A stretch of DNA of 28,011 nt from an uncultured Methanomicrobiales archaeon (GCA_937892275.1 CALAVG010000067.1:1-28011); one strand, 5' to 3'; numbered from the stretch's first letter, positions 1 to 8,879 are shown. Program-made: numbers and translations. Notes: a model not told the origin generated them from the sequence alone.

Positions 1-147
1 GTCTATTGACTCGTTTGCTGCAGATGTCGAATCAGCTACTGCAACTACTGAAATCAACGAAATAAATAGAACAGCGATAAGCATCACAGCCTTCCAACTT
101 TTGAAGTCGGAAGACCTCCCATCCATCGCTGTCGCATTCTTGAACAT
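1..147 (-). CDS. N-terminus of a secreted or membrane-anchored protein (partial, cut by window start)
   Basis: Reading minus from an ATG at 147-145 gives 49 open codons with no stop before the window edge. The N-terminus is MFKNATAMDGRSSDFKSWKA, followed by a hydrophobic stretch (about residues 21-39, VMLIAVLFISLISVVAVA) and then a small-residue, cleavage-site-like segment (ADSTSAANES). This is the layout of a signal peptide or signal anchor. The protein is therefore probably exported, but nothing of the mature domain is visible and no family can be named. A TTTAATGTA-like stretch at about 165-177 on the minus strand lies 18-30 bp upstream and could be its TATA element. It is divergent from the ABC-F gene starting at 258. 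Confidence 0.6.
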   Translation of the reverse strand, partial: MFKNATAMDGRSSDFKSWKAVMLIAVLFISLISVVAVADSTSAANESID

Positions 148-226
148 AACCCTGTATCAAAGAAGTACATTAAACCGTTATCGACTGTTGGCACATTGTA
201 ATTCCATGTCAACATCTAGGGCCATC

Positions 227-235
227 TTTTAGTAT
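227..235 (+). promoter_or_regulatory. TATA-like box of the ABC-F gene
   Basis: TTTTAGTAT ends 23 bp before the ATG at 258. With the usual archaeal TATA-to-start distance of about 25 bp, transcription would begin at or next to the start codon, giving a leaderless or nearly leaderless mRNA. No clear Shine-Dalgarno precedes the ATG, which fits. Confidence 0.4.
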
Positions 236-257
236 GAGCGCATCTTAAGGCCCGTTC

Positions 258-2063
258 ATGCTCATAAAGGCCCAGTCGATCACCAAGGCATTCGGACCCT
301 TGAAGGTACTGAAGGACGTCAGTCTGCAGATCAACCGGGGCGACAGCATCGGACTCATAGGGGTCAACGGTGCAGGTAAGAGCACATTTCTGAAGATCAT
401 GCTGGGTGAGATGAAGCCCGATACAGGCGAACTCACCCGCAACACCCAGAGGATAGGTTATCTGGAGCAGTTCCCGGAATCATCCCACGAGTTCACGGTC
501 CGCGATGTCCTCGGAAGGCCTTACGGCCACATAGAGAACATCAAGCGCCGTCTCAAGGAGATCGAAGAGGCCATGGTGACAGGAGGCGACATAGACTGGA
601 ATGCCCTGGCCGAGGAGAGCGCCAAACTGGAATCCCAATTGGCCAAATGCGATATGGACGACGAGGACAACCAGAAGAGGGCATTGGAGAAGGTCGGTCT
701 GTCCGAGGAGTTCATGGACAGGACTATGGATTCCCTATCGGGAGGAGAGCGTGCCAAAGTCATGCTATCCAGGATCGTCGTCCAGGCAGAGGAATGCGAC
801 CTGCTCGTAATGGACGAGCCCACACCGCACTTGGATATCGATACGGTCGAATGGCTGGAGGACTACCTCCTTGATTCGCACTGCGCACTCCTTGTCATCA
901 GCCACGACAGGTACTTCCTGGACAAGATGGCCACAAGGATGCTGGAGATCGAGCACGGTAAATCCAGGGAGTACAAGGGCAACTATTCCGATTTCATCAT
1001 GAAGAAGATGCTGGACCTGGAGCGCATGCGCAAGGAATACCAGCACTACATGTCCGAGAAGAGGCATCAGGAGAACGTCGCCAGACAGATGTACATCGAT
1101 AATCCCTTCCTCACTGTCCACAAGACTCGTCAGAAGATGATCGACAAGATGGACGAGAAGGAGAAGCCGGAGAAGATGGAGGAGGTCACCGTCAGGATAC
1201 AGGCGGCCCACAAATCTGGTAAGAACATGCTGATCACCAAGGACCTTTCCGTCGGTTATAACGGGAAGACGATCCTGGAGCATGTGGATATCGATGTCCA
1301 GAAAGGGGACAAGATAGGTATCTTCGGTGCCAACGGCCAGGGTAAGTCCACATTGGTCAAGGCCATCCTGGAGGAGATACCTTCCACGGGGGAGATGTGG
1401 ATGGCCCCGGGTGCCAAGATTGGTTACTATTCCCAGAACCACGAGGGATTGGACCTCAAGCTATCCGCAGAGGAACAGATCCTCCTTGCCATCGGAAGGG
1501 AACGGAGAGGGGATGCAAGGAAGATGCTCGCAAGGTTCCTCCTTTTCGGAGAGGATGTGGAGAGGCCCATGTCGACGCTGTCCGGAGGTCAGAGGGCCCG
1601 TGTCGCCATGTGCCTTCTTTTACTGGACGAGACCAACCTGCTCATTCTGGACGAGCCCACGAACTACCTCGATATCCCTGCCAAGCACGCCATCGAGGAG
1701 GCATTGGTGGAGTATGACGGTACGGTGATCACCGTGACTCACGACAGGTACTTCCTGGACACCGTGTGCACCAAGATGATAGAGGTCAAGGACCACAGGG
1801 TCAGGTGCTTCTCCGGAACGTATTCCGAGATGAAAGGCAGGAAGAACACCAAGGAGATCGTCATGGATGCCGACGAGTACCGCGTCCTATCGCCGTTCAC
1901 CAACTGGGTGACCGGCAAGAAGTATTCCAAGGGCGACCGTGTTCTCATCGCACCAGCCGATCAGAAGAGCTTCCAGTGGGCTTTGGACCAGGGCAAGCTC
2001 AAGAAGACAGGCGGACGTCAGAGGAAGAAGGTCAGTGTGGCCGACGTCCCCAAGAAGGATTGA
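258..2063 (+). CDS. ABC-F family ATPase (ribosome-associated, two ABC domains, no membrane domain)
   Basis: 601 aa with two tandem ABC nucleotide-binding domains and no transmembrane segments, the ABC-F architecture (translation-factor or ribosome-protection type; cytosolic). NBD1: Walker A GVNGAGKS (35-42), signature LSGGE (160-164), Walker B ending DEP (186-188), switch His216. A charged linker (about 235-320) links to NBD2: Walker A GANGQGKS (357-364), signature LSGGQ (441-445), Walker B LLILDEP (461-467), switch His495. Residues 540-601 form a basic C-terminal extension. Length is normal for the family. Oddity: NBD1 reads DEPTPHLD where ABC-F proteins normally have DEPTNHLD; NBD2 keeps the usual Asn (DEPTNYLD). 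The Pro codon CCG differs from an Asn codon at two positions or more, so a single base error is unlikely. It ends 4 bp from the end of a convergent gene. Family certain; specific role not determinable. Confidence 0.93.
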   Translation: MLIKAQSITKAFGPLKVLKDVSLQINRGDSIGLIGVNGAGKSTFLKIMLGEMKPDTGELTRNTQRIGYLEQFPESSHEFTVRDVLGRPYGHIENIKRRLKEIEEAMVTGGDIDWNALAEESAKLESQLAKCDMDDEDNQKRALEKVGLSEEFMDRTMDSLSGGERAKVMLSRIVVQAEECDLLVMDEPTPHLDIDTVEWLEDYLLDSHCALLVISHDRYFLDKMATRMLEIEHGKSREYKGNYSDFIMKKMLDLERMRKEYQHYMSEKRHQENVARQMYIDNPFLTVHKTRQKMIDKMDEKEKPEKMEEVTVRIQAAHKSGKNMLITKDLSVGYNGKTILEHVDIDVQKGDKIGIFGANGQGKSTLVKAILEEIPSTGEMWMAPGAKIGYYSQNHEGLDLKLSAEEQILLAIGRERRGDARKMLARFLLFGEDVERPMSTLSGGQRARVAMCLLLLDETNLLILDEPTNYLDIPAKHAIEEALVEYDGTVITVTHDRYFLDTVCTKMIEVKDHRVRCFSGTYSEMKGRKNTKEIVMDADEYRVLSPFTNWVTGKKYSKGDRVLIAPADQKSFQWALDQGKLKKTGGRQRKKVSVADVPKKD

Positions 2064-2067
2064 CCCG

Positions 2068-3441
2068 TCATTTGATCGCATAGATCACTTTGTCGAACAA
2101 TTCCTCGTTTTCATCCTCGTCCGGGAATAGCTTCTCACCGAACACGAACTTCACCCATTTCTTCATCTCTGGCATCTTTTTGCCCACGGGCGTATAGTAT
2201 CTCCTTATCGGTATGGACAGGATCATCAGGAGTATGATTCCGTATACGGTCGCCAAGGATATGTACGGGTTGAAATCGAACATATGGGTGTAACTGCTGC
2301 TGTTGTAGATGAATATCGACGAGAACACCGGCACCAGGAACAGGATGCATGACCTCACCACCTTTCTCCAGGAAAGCACTCTCCCCGATTCGATGCCGAT
2401 CATGGCGAATATGGCCAGCAGCATGAGGAAGATGTATGTCAGGAGCATGCCCCCTTGATAGACCTCCTCCAGCCCGAGGTTCTTTATTATGGTCACATTG
2501 GTCCTGTTGTTGATTAGATCAAGCGCCACACCGGAGATTCTCATGAGGTACATCAGACAGATGCCCATGAGGAACAGTTCGGCGACAATGAGCTCTTTGG
2601 GCTTCCTCCTCTGCCTTACGAAACCGCCCTTGGTGTCTATTTTCAGTTCGACATCCCTTCCCTCCAACTGGGCGAGGAGTACTCTTTCGTAAGAGTGCTG
2701 GTATCTGATGTGGCGGTTCATGTTGATGAACATCATCACGAATACGTAGAACACATATGTACCGAGCGTGAGGATCATCAGTTCTATGGTCCTCGACGTA
2801 CTCCTGGTCTTGATGACTGCAGGCATCTCCGATATGTTGATGCCGACGGGTTCCAGAGCAGTCTTCAATTCTCTGGTGAACTCGATCTGCTCGATCTCGT
2901 GCCTGTGCGGATAGAGTATGTTGGAAGGTGTTGCGATAAGCAGGACGGCAAATGCCGGAAGCAAGATCATGGTGAAGATGATCTCGTCCGGAAGATGGCT
3001 GAAAATGATCGCAATCGTGCTGCACACGATCATCACGAGGACCAACGCACTGAGGCACGGCAGCATCGGGAAACGATCCCTGGAGGTGATGCCCTCATGG
3101 AGCCTTCTCAATTCCGTCGTATCCGCACCCTCGCTGTCCGCGAAGGCTATCAGGCTTTCTCTCCAGTCGGTATCCCTCTTTGCGTGCGACGCGAGTCTGG
3201 AGTATAGCGAGTATGCGATGACCACGTAGATGAACAGGGTCATCACGAACGCTATGCTCTGGAGGAGCCTGGCCTCGTAGACCAGTTCGTAATACCTCGC
3301 GAAGAGGACATACCTCAGGATGATATAGTAGATCAGCGGGATGAGCACTAGGATGATGGCGAGGGGAGCACTGATGATGTGATCCCTGTCGTACCTGGTC
3401 CTGAGGTTCTTCCTGAATTGGTACAGTCCGACATCGTTCAT
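2068..3441 (-). CDS. Polytopic membrane protein of unknown function
   Basis: 457 aa from the ATG at 3441. That ATG has a GGTGA Shine-Dalgarno ending 6 bp upstream, whereas an ATG at 3447 directly abuts the SD, so 3441 is preferred. Hydrophobic segments are evident near the N-terminus (about 25-45 and 60-80), in the middle (about 130-180, 220-240) and in the C-terminal half (about 290-310, 330-355, 370-385, 395-415), so perhaps eight to nine membrane spans. The linkers are charged and the tail is acidic (FPDEDENEELFDK). No catalytic motif or named family is recognised. The first 353 nt of the region lie inside the 3' part of the preceding ORF in another reading frame; the hydrophobic composition argues that this frame is the real one there. 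It probably forms an operon with the signal-anchored gene upstream. Confidence 0.75.
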   Translation of the reverse strand: MNDVGLYQFRKNLRTRYDRDHIISAPLAIILVLIPLIYYIILRYVLFARYYELVYEARLLQSIAFVMTLFIYVVIAYSLYSRLASHAKRDTDWRESLIAFADSEGADTTELRRLHEGITSRDRFPMLPCLSALVLVMIVCSTIAIIFSHLPDEIIFTMILLPAFAVLLIATPSNILYPHRHEIEQIEFTRELKTALEPVGINISEMPAVIKTRSTSRTIELMILTLGTYVFYVFVMMFINMNRHIRYQHSYERVLLAQLEGRDVELKIDTKGGFVRQRRKPKELIVAELFLMGICLMYLMRISGVALDLINNRTNVTIIKNLGLEEVYQGGMLLTYIFLMLLAIFAMIGIESGRVLSWRKVVRSCILFLVPVFSSIFIYNSSSYTHMFDFNPYISLATVYGIILLMILSIPIRRYYTPVGKKMPEMKKWVKFVFGEKLFPDEDENEELFDKVIYAIK

Positions 3442-4294
3442 GTTCATTCACCCTCACGACCTTGAAGTAGTATAGCAGGGCAATTACCGTGAATACGGCG
3501 ACCATGGCTATCGCAATGATGGGTGCCTGAGGGATAAGCGGTGGTACATCGATGTGCAGAACGAAGTATCCCGTATCCTCCAGATCGAAGGTACAGAAGT
3601 AATCCACCTGGGCTGCGACCATGTATGTGGGCAGCAGATGGTACACTGTCATCGGGATGGTAGGATCCCCATATACCACACGCGCCTGGCTTTCCTCGGA
3701 GAAGTAGAAGACATCTGTCATGTAGACCTCGTACACCCTATCGTAACGCACGAAGTCCCTGACCGATTCAGGTACCTCCGAACTGGGGACGAGGCGGACG
3801 TACACCTCAGCATACTTATCGGAGATCTGCTCCAGTTCATCCCTGTACAGGAACAGGGCGCAACTGTTTTCAAACAACGAGATCACCATCTCAAGATTGC
3901 CGCAACCGTTAGGGAATATGATCTTCTCTATCGGAGTATCGTCGATACGCAGTTCCGTGAGGTCCTTCCCCGCGTATACGCGGGAGAGGCTGGTATACAT
4001 CCCGAGGAACACCGGTGTGAACTCGGTTATCCCGTCCGATATATGGATCTCCCTAATCAGTCCGACATAATCAACCCATAGGGTGCAATCGCTGGTGACT
4101 GCTCCTGTACCTTCGAAATACAGGCTATAATCATCCATGAGGCGGTATATGGCGGTAGGTGTGAGGTCGCCCTCCATGATAACCTCCGCCGCATCGCTCT
4201 CATCGGAGATGTTCGATGGAGCGCACAGAACCAGGGATGAGAACAGTATGATCGCTATCACGGCCATTCTCTTGTATGTGGCAGCAATCGTCAT
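3095..4294 (-). CDS. Signal-anchored extracytoplasmic protein with C-terminal membrane span; 3' end runs out of frame into next gene
   Basis: Start chosen at the ATG at 4294 because GGAGAAGGG lies just upstream of it; the upstream ATG at 4342 has no ribosome site. From 4294 the open frame gives 399 aa. Residues about 10-24 are a hydrophobic signal segment. Residues 25-255 look extracytoplasmic, with a stretch around 75-140 that weakly resembles degenerate BspA-type leucine-rich repeats (DGITEF, LTELRI, IEKIIFP). Residues about 260-281 are a transmembrane span followed by KVVRV. After about residue 283 the composition changes to a His/Arg/Pro/Gln-rich sequence typical of an out-of-frame reading, exactly where the downstream membrane protein begins. 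The true protein may end near 3450, with a lost stop or an indel. Function unknown. It lies 69 nt downstream of the aconitase stop. Confidence 0.6.
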   Translation of the reverse strand: MTIAATYKRMAVIAIILFSSLVLCAPSNISDESDAAEVIMEGDLTPTAIYRLMDDYSLYFEGTGAVTSDCTLWVDYVGLIREIHISDGITEFTPVFLGMYTSLSRVYAGKDLTELRIDDTPIEKIIFPNGCGNLEMVISLFENSCALFLYRDELEQISDKYAEVYVRLVPSSEVPESVRDFVRYDRVYEVYMTDVFYFSEESQARVVYGDPTIPMTVYHLLPTYMVAAQVDYFCTFDLEDTGYFVLHIDVPPLIPQAPIIAIAMVAVFTVIALLYYFKVVRVNEHERCRTVPIQEEPQDQVRQGSHHQCSPRHHPSAHPADLLYHPEVCPLREVLRTGLRGQAPPEHSVRDDPVHLRGHRILAILQTRVARKEGYRLERKPDSLRGQRGCGYDGIEKAP

Positions 4295-4363
4295 GCCCTT
4301 CTCCCCGATCCTATATCCGTTCTTTATTGGATGGAAGGCCATCCAGGAGGACGGCCGTTGATA

Positions 4364-7000
4364 TCACTGTTCGGCCATTCTCCTCAGCACGTACTGCAGG
4401 ATTCCGCCGTTGGCGATGTATTCGACCTCTGCGGGCACGTCGACCCTGCAGATGGTCTTGAACTCCAGTTTCTTTCCGTCCTTGTATGCCGTGACGTAGA
4501 TCTCTCCCTTGGGCTCGAGGTCCGACAGGTCGATGTCGAATATCTCTGAACCGTCGAGCTGGAGGGTTTCGCAGTTCTGTCCGGGGAGGGACTGAAGAGG
4601 GACGATTCCCATTCCGACCAGGTTGGACCTGTGGATCCTCTCGAATGATTCCGCGATGACCGCTTTGACTCCGAGAAGAAGGGGCCCCTTGGCGGCCCAG
4701 TCCCTGGAGCTTCCCGTTCCGTATTCCTTTCCGGCCAGGACGATCAGGGGGGTCATGTCCTCCTCGTACTTCCTGGAGGTCTCGAATATGGTATCGACTG
4801 ATCCGTCGGGCATGTACTTGGACTGGCTTCCCTCGCTTCCGGGGACCAGCTGGTTCTTGAGCCTGATGTTGGCGAAGGTTCCCCTGACCATGACCTCGTG
4901 GTTGGCTCTTCTGGAACCGTAGGAGTTGAAGTCCTCCTTCTTCACGCCCTTGGCCAGAAGGTATCTTCCCGCATCGGAATCAGCTGAGAATGCACCGGCG
5001 GGGGATATGTGGTCGGTGGTGATGGAATCCCCGAGTTTAGCGAGCACCCTCGCCCTCTTGATGTCCTTGATCTCCGGCTCCTCGAATATGTCGTCGAAGA
5101 ACGGGGGGTTCCTGATGGATGTCGAATCCTCATCCCAGTTGAAGAGGGGCGAATCGCTGCATTCGACCGCATCCCATCTGGCGGATCCCTTGAAGATGTC
5201 GTTGTACTTCGATATGTAGGTCTCCCTTGTCACGTACTTGTCGGTGATCTCCTGTATCTCCTCGTCCGAGGGCCAGATGTCCTTGAGGAACACATCCTTG
5301 CCGTTCACAGTGGCAAGAGGCTCCCTGTTCATGTCGATGTCGACCCTTCCTGCGATGGCGAATGCTACGACGAGAGGAGGGGATGCGAGGTAGTTGGCCT
5401 TGACGAGGGGGTGGATACGTCCCTCGAAGTTCCTGTTGCTGGATGCGATGGCCGCGACGGCCAGGTCGTTGGCCTTGATGGAATTGCTGACCCTGTCGGA
5501 GAGCGGACCGCTGTTACCGATGCATGTCATGCATCCGTATCCACAGACCTGGAATCCCAGTATCTCCATGTACGGGAGGAGTCCGGAGTTCTTCAGATAC
5601 TCCGTGACGACCCTGGATCCGGGTGCGAGTGATGTCTTGACGTACTCCTTGGGCTTGAGTCCGAGCTCTGCGGCCTTCTTAGCCACGAGTCCGGCAGCGA
5701 TCATCACCGAAGGGTTCGCCGTGTTGGTACAGGATGTGATGGAAGCGATGACCAATGAACCGTCACCGAGCTGGTCGGAGAAGGGTTTCCTCTGCTCCTC
5801 TACTCCGAGGGCCTTGAGGGTCTCGGCGAACTTCTCCTTCATCTCGGAGAGGAGGATCCTGTCCTGGGGTCTTTTGTGTCCCGCAAGGCAAGGCTGCACG
5901 GTGGATAGGTCCAACTCCAGGGTGTCGGTGTACTCGGGTTCTCCGTCGTACCACATCGTCTGCTCCTTCATGTATTTCTCGATGGTGTCGATGTGCTTCT
6001 CGTCCCTTCCGCTGAGCTTTAGGTAATCAATGGTCTTCTCGTCCACGGGGAAGTATCCCATTGTGGCTCCGTATTCGGGACCCATGTTGGCGATGGTCGC
6101 CCTGTCCGCGAGGCAGAGGTTCTTGTATCCGGGTCCGTAGAACTCCACGAACTTCCCTACGACACCTTTCTTCCTGAGCATCTGGACGACTGTGAGGACA
6201 AGATCGGTGGCGGTGATCCCGGGACCGAGCTTGCCGATGAGTTTGAATCCGATGACATCGGGCAGCTTCATGTAGCTGGGCTGTCCGACCATGACCGCTT
6301 CCGCCTCGATACCGCCGACTCCCCATCCGACGACTCCGAGTCCGTCGATCTGCGTAGTGTGGGAATCGGTTCCGAAGCATGAATCGGGGTATGCGATCCT
6401 CCTGCCGTCCTTGTCCTTCACATGGACCAGCGGCGAGAGGTATTCCAGGTTGACCTGGTGGCAGATACCGTTCCCTGGAGGTACGGCACGGAAGTTCTTC
6501 AGCGAACCCTGTGCCCACTTGAAGAGTGCGTACCTCTCCTTGTTCCTCTGGAAATCGAGCTGCTCGTTGAGCTCCTGGGCATCGTCCCTGCCGGCATAAT
6601 CTGTGTTCACGGAGTGGTCGATGACGAGGTCAACAGGGATCATCGGATTGATGAGTTCGGGGTCCTTGCCCATGGCCTCCACGGCGTTCCTCATGGATGC
6701 GAGGTCGGTGATGGCCGCTCCTCCGGTAAGGTCCTGCAGGAGCACCCTTGCGGGGATCCAGGGGATGTCCCGGTCGGTGTTCTCCTTGGGATTCCATGAT
6801 GCGGCGGTGAGGACGTCCTCGTCCGTGATGATGTTGCCGTCCCTCTGTCTGAGCATGGATTCCACCAGTACCTTGATGGAATAGGGCATCTTGGAAAGGT
6901 CCTTGATGATACCTTTGGCCTCGAGCTCCTTCAAACTGTAGATCCCGATCTCTCCCTCTTGGGTGCTGATCGTCTTCATGCATTCTCCGATGTCGGTCAT
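4364..7000 (-). CDS. acnA: Aconitate hydratase (AcnA/IRP1 type)
   Basis: 878 aa, a normal length for AcnA-type aconitases. It interconverts citrate and isocitrate through cis-aconitate using a [4Fe-4S] cluster; cytosolic. The three cluster cysteines are visible: Cys424 in ITSCTNTANP and Cys490/Cys493 in CGYGCMTCIGNSGPL. Also present are the substrate-site TDSH (211-214), the N-terminal RVLLQDLTGG block (85-94) and the C-terminal swivel-domain GTGSSRDWAAKGP block. The start is ambiguous: the ATG at 7000 has AGAGGT upstream, and the ATG at 6979 (Met8) has a GGAG 5 nt upstream; both give an intact enzyme. It is transcribed divergently from the mevalonate regulator and sits alone, without citrate synthase or isocitrate dehydrogenase in this window. 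Likely role: an anabolic partial TCA route to 2-oxoglutarate (inference). Confidence 0.96.
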   Translation of the reverse strand: MTDIGECMKTISTQEGEIGIYSLKELEAKGIIKDLSKMPYSIKVLVESMLRQRDGNIITDEDVLTAASWNPKENTDRDIPWIPARVLLQDLTGGAAITDLASMRNAVEAMGKDPELINPMIPVDLVIDHSVNTDYAGRDDAQELNEQLDFQRNKERYALFKWAQGSLKNFRAVPPGNGICHQVNLEYLSPLVHVKDKDGRRIAYPDSCFGTDSHTTQIDGLGVVGWGVGGIEAEAVMVGQPSYMKLPDVIGFKLIGKLGPGITATDLVLTVVQMLRKKGVVGKFVEFYGPGYKNLCLADRATIANMGPEYGATMGYFPVDEKTIDYLKLSGRDEKHIDTIEKYMKEQTMWYDGEPEYTDTLELDLSTVQPCLAGHKRPQDRILLSEMKEKFAETLKALGVEEQRKPFSDQLGDGSLVIASITSCTNTANPSVMIAAGLVAKKAAELGLKPKEYVKTSLAPGSRVVTEYLKNSGLLPYMEILGFQVCGYGCMTCIGNSGPLSDRVSNSIKANDLAVAAIASSNRNFEGRIHPLVKANYLASPPLVVAFAIAGRVDIDMNREPLATVNGKDVFLKDIWPSDEEIQEITDKYVTRETYISKYNDIFKGSARWDAVECSDSPLFNWDEDSTSIRNPPFFDDIFEEPEIKDIKRARVLAKLGDSITTDHISPAGAFSADSDAGRYLLAKGVKKEDFNSYGSRRANHEVMVRGTFANIRLKNQLVPGSEGSQSKYMPDGSVDTIFETSRKYEEDMTPLIVLAGKEYGTGSSRDWAAKGPLLLGVKAVIAESFERIHRSNLVGMGIVPLQSLPGQNCETLQLDGSEIFDIDLSDLEPKGEIYVTAYKDGKKLEFKTICRVDVPAEVEYIANGGILQYVLRRMAEQ

Positions 7001-7033
7001 GCTTTACCTCTGAATTCCCTATCCCGCGACTGT

Positions 7034-7043
7034 ATAATAAAAT
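7034..7043 (-). promoter_or_regulatory. TATA-like box of acnA
   Basis: On the minus strand this reads TTTTATTATA, 34-43 bp upstream of the ATG at 7000. That spacing would give a short leader carrying the AGAGGT ribosome site. Confidence 0.45.
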
Positions 7044-7078
7044 GTAGGAGATTGGGTCAGAGGTATTAAGACGTCGAT

Positions 7079-7099
7079 TGACGAATTCGAAATACGTCA
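7079..7099. promoter_or_regulatory. Inverted repeat next to the regulator's TATA box (candidate operator)
   Basis: TGACG (7079-7083) and CGTCA (7095-7099) form an inverted repeat immediately upstream of the TATA box at 7101. A further GACGTC lies just upstream at 7070-7075. The position fits an autoregulatory operator for the HTH protein encoded next, but the arms are short and this is inference. Confidence 0.25.
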
Positions 7100-7100
7100 T

Positions 7101-7109
7101 AATTATATA
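7101..7109 (+). promoter_or_regulatory. TATA box of the mevalonate operon
   Basis: AATTATATA lies 23-31 bp before the ATG at 7132, placing transcription initiation at or beside the start codon. Confidence 0.5.
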
Positions 7110-7131
7110 CGCTCCCTGGCTACCCTGATTC

Positions 7132-7827
7132 ATGGTTGAAGAATTCAAGCAGAAGATAGCGGGAGAGATCACGCTGTCTCCTGACCCAGGGAAGACCATA
7201 AGGAAATGGAGGGAGGAGTTCGGACTGTCGCAGCATCAGCTCGCCGACAGTATGGACATCTCACACTCCGTTGTGAGCGACTACGAGTCTGGCAGGAGGA
7301 AATCCCCCGGTGTCGCCATCATCAAGAAGATGGTGGAGTCGTTCATCAAATTGGATGAGGAGAGGGGTTCGCCGGTCGTATCCAAGTACATACCTGAATA
7401 CAAGCTGGACTGCATCCTCGCCTCTGACGAGTTCCCTGTGGGAGTGGATATGAACACCTTCATAGCCAGCATCGGGGGGAAGGACCTGAACCCCGACCAG
7501 GTACCGTCAAAGGTCGTGTACGGTTACACGATCGTGGATTCCGTGAAGGCGATCCTCAGCTTGAGTTCCGAGGATTATATGAAGATGTACGGATGGAACA
7601 TCGAGAGGGCTCTGATCTTCACGAACGTCCACTACGGGCGTTCACCGATGATTGCCATCCGTGCGCACCCGCTGACACCGGCGGTGGTGGTTTATCAGAA
7701 ACCCGACGCGGTTGACCCGCTTGCGGTCAAACTCGCGAGTCTGGAGAAGATTCCCCTGGTCACAACTGACCTGGAGGTACCTTCGATAGTAGAGAAGCTT
7801 ACAGCGCTGAAAGAGGTTGAGAACTGA
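7132..7827 (+). CDS. XRE-type HTH transcriptional regulator leading the mevalonate operon
   Basis: 231 aa. Residues about 20-72 form a Cro/C1-type helix-turn-helix (TIRKWREEFGLSQHQLADSM, then ISHSVVSDYESGRR as the recognition region). The remaining roughly 150 residues are a soluble C-terminal domain with no motif I can name. It resembles the archaeal predicted regulators often encoded beside HMG-CoA synthase. The start follows the TATA box by about 25 bp. Its TGA overlaps the ATG of HMG-CoA synthase (TGATG), so the regulator is translationally coupled to the pathway it heads. Inferred role: local, probably autoregulated control of isoprenoid entry genes; ligand unknown. Confidence 0.8.
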   Translation: MVEEFKQKIAGEITLSPDPGKTIRKWREEFGLSQHQLADSMDISHSVVSDYESGRRKSPGVAIIKKMVESFIKLDEERGSPVVSKYIPEYKLDCILASDEFPVGVDMNTFIASIGGKDLNPDQVPSKVVYGYTIVDSVKAILSLSSEDYMKMYGWNIERALIFTNVHYGRSPMIAIRAHPLTPAVVVYQKPDAVDPLAVKLASLEKIPLVTTDLEVPSIVEKLTALKEVEN

Positions 7828-8879
7828 TGGATGTCGGAATAGTGAGTTACGGGGCATACGTGCCCAGGTACAGGATAAAGCCCGAGGAGATTGGAAGGAT
7901 CTGGGGCGTCGACGGAAAAGGGATGGGAAAAGGTCTGATGATCAATCAGAAGTCCGTACCATCACCCGACGAGGACGTCGTCACCATAGCAACAGAGGCT
8001 GCAAGGAACATGATGGCAAGGGTGCCCGAAGTGGACCCCAAGGACATCGGAGCGATATATGTCGGTTCGGAGTCCCACCCCTACGCGGTGAAGCCCACCT
8101 CCACCATAGTCGCGGAGGCGATAGAGGCCACACCCAATATGACCGCAGCGGACATGGAGTTCGCTTGTAAAGCGGGAACAGCAGGTATCCAGGTCTGCAT
8201 GGGTCTGGTAGGATCGGGAATGGTGAAGTACGGTGTCGCAATCGGAGCGGACACCTCCCAGGGAGCCCCCGGGGATGCGCTCGAATACTCTGCATCCGCA
8301 GGAGGAGCGGCATACCTTATCGGTTCCGAGAAGTTCATCGCCAAGATCAACAAGACACTGAGTTTCACAACGGATACCCCTGACTTCTGGAGGAGGGAGG
8401 GGCAGCCCTACCCCAAGCACGGAGGAAGGTTCACCGGAGAGCCCGCATACTTCAGGCACATCACATCCGCAGCGAAGATGATGATGGAGGCCGTGGGCAC
8501 TAAGCCCGAAGATTATGATTATGCAGTGTTCCACCAGCCCAACGGAAAGTTCCCCACAAGGGTCGCCGCACAGCTGGGATTCACACCCGAGCAGATCCAG
8601 TATGGACTGCTGACGCCCGAGATCGGTAATACTTACAGCGGAGCTGTCCCTCTCGGACTTGCCAACGTCCTGGACCACGCCAAGCCCGGCGACAGGATAT
8701 TCGTCACATCCTACGGATCCGGAGCCGGAAGCGACGCGTTCGACATAACCGTCACCGACGAGATGAAAGACTACAAGAAGGACAACGCACCCGTCCTGGA
8801 GAAGGTGCTCGCAGACCCGATCTACCTGGACTACGGAACATATGCCAAGTTCAAGGGCAAGATCGTCATGCCGGAGTGA
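7827..8879 (+). CDS. Hydroxymethylglutaryl-CoA synthase (archaeal type)
   Basis: 350 aa, the usual archaeal HMG-CoA synthase length. It condenses acetyl-CoA with acetoacetyl-CoA to HMG-CoA, the second step of the mevalonate pathway. The catalytic triad of the family is visible: Glu82 in VGSESHPYAVKP, nucleophilic Cys114 in EFACKAGTAG, and His236 in VFHQPNGKFP. The C-terminal YGSGAGSDAF block is also typical. The ATG overlaps the regulator stop, and the stop is followed 4 nt later by the thiolase ATG. In archaea this enzyme is known to form a complex with the thiolase and DUF35 protein encoded next, channelling acetoacetyl-CoA; the same gene order suggests the same complex here. Confidence 0.95.
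   Translation: MDVGIVSYGAYVPRYRIKPEEIGRIWGVDGKGMGKGLMINQKSVPSPDEDVVTIATEAARNMMARVPEVDPKDIGAIYVGSESHPYAVKPTSTIVAEAIEATPNMTAADMEFACKAGTAGIQVCMGLVGSGMVKYGVAIGADTSQGAPGDALEYSASAGGAAYLIGSEKFIAKINKTLSFTTDTPDFWRREGQPYPKHGGRFTGEPAYFRHITSAAKMMMEAVGTKPEDYDYAVFHQPNGKFPTRVAAQLGFTPEQIQYGLLTPEIGNTYSGAVPLGLANVLDHAKPGDRIFVTSYGSGAGSDAFDITVTDEMKDYKKDNAPVLEKVLADPIYLDYGTYAKFKGKIVMPE

Noticed and set aside
765..1442. Long minus-strand frames opposite the ABC-F, HMG-CoA synthase and thiolase genes
   Set aside because: They are mirror frames of high-GC third-position codon use, without ribosome sites or domain features.
4329..4344. Hairpin GGATGG-AAGG-CCATCC just after the aconitase gene as a terminator
   Set aside because: The stem is only 6 bp and no U tract follows on the minus strand; too weak to call.
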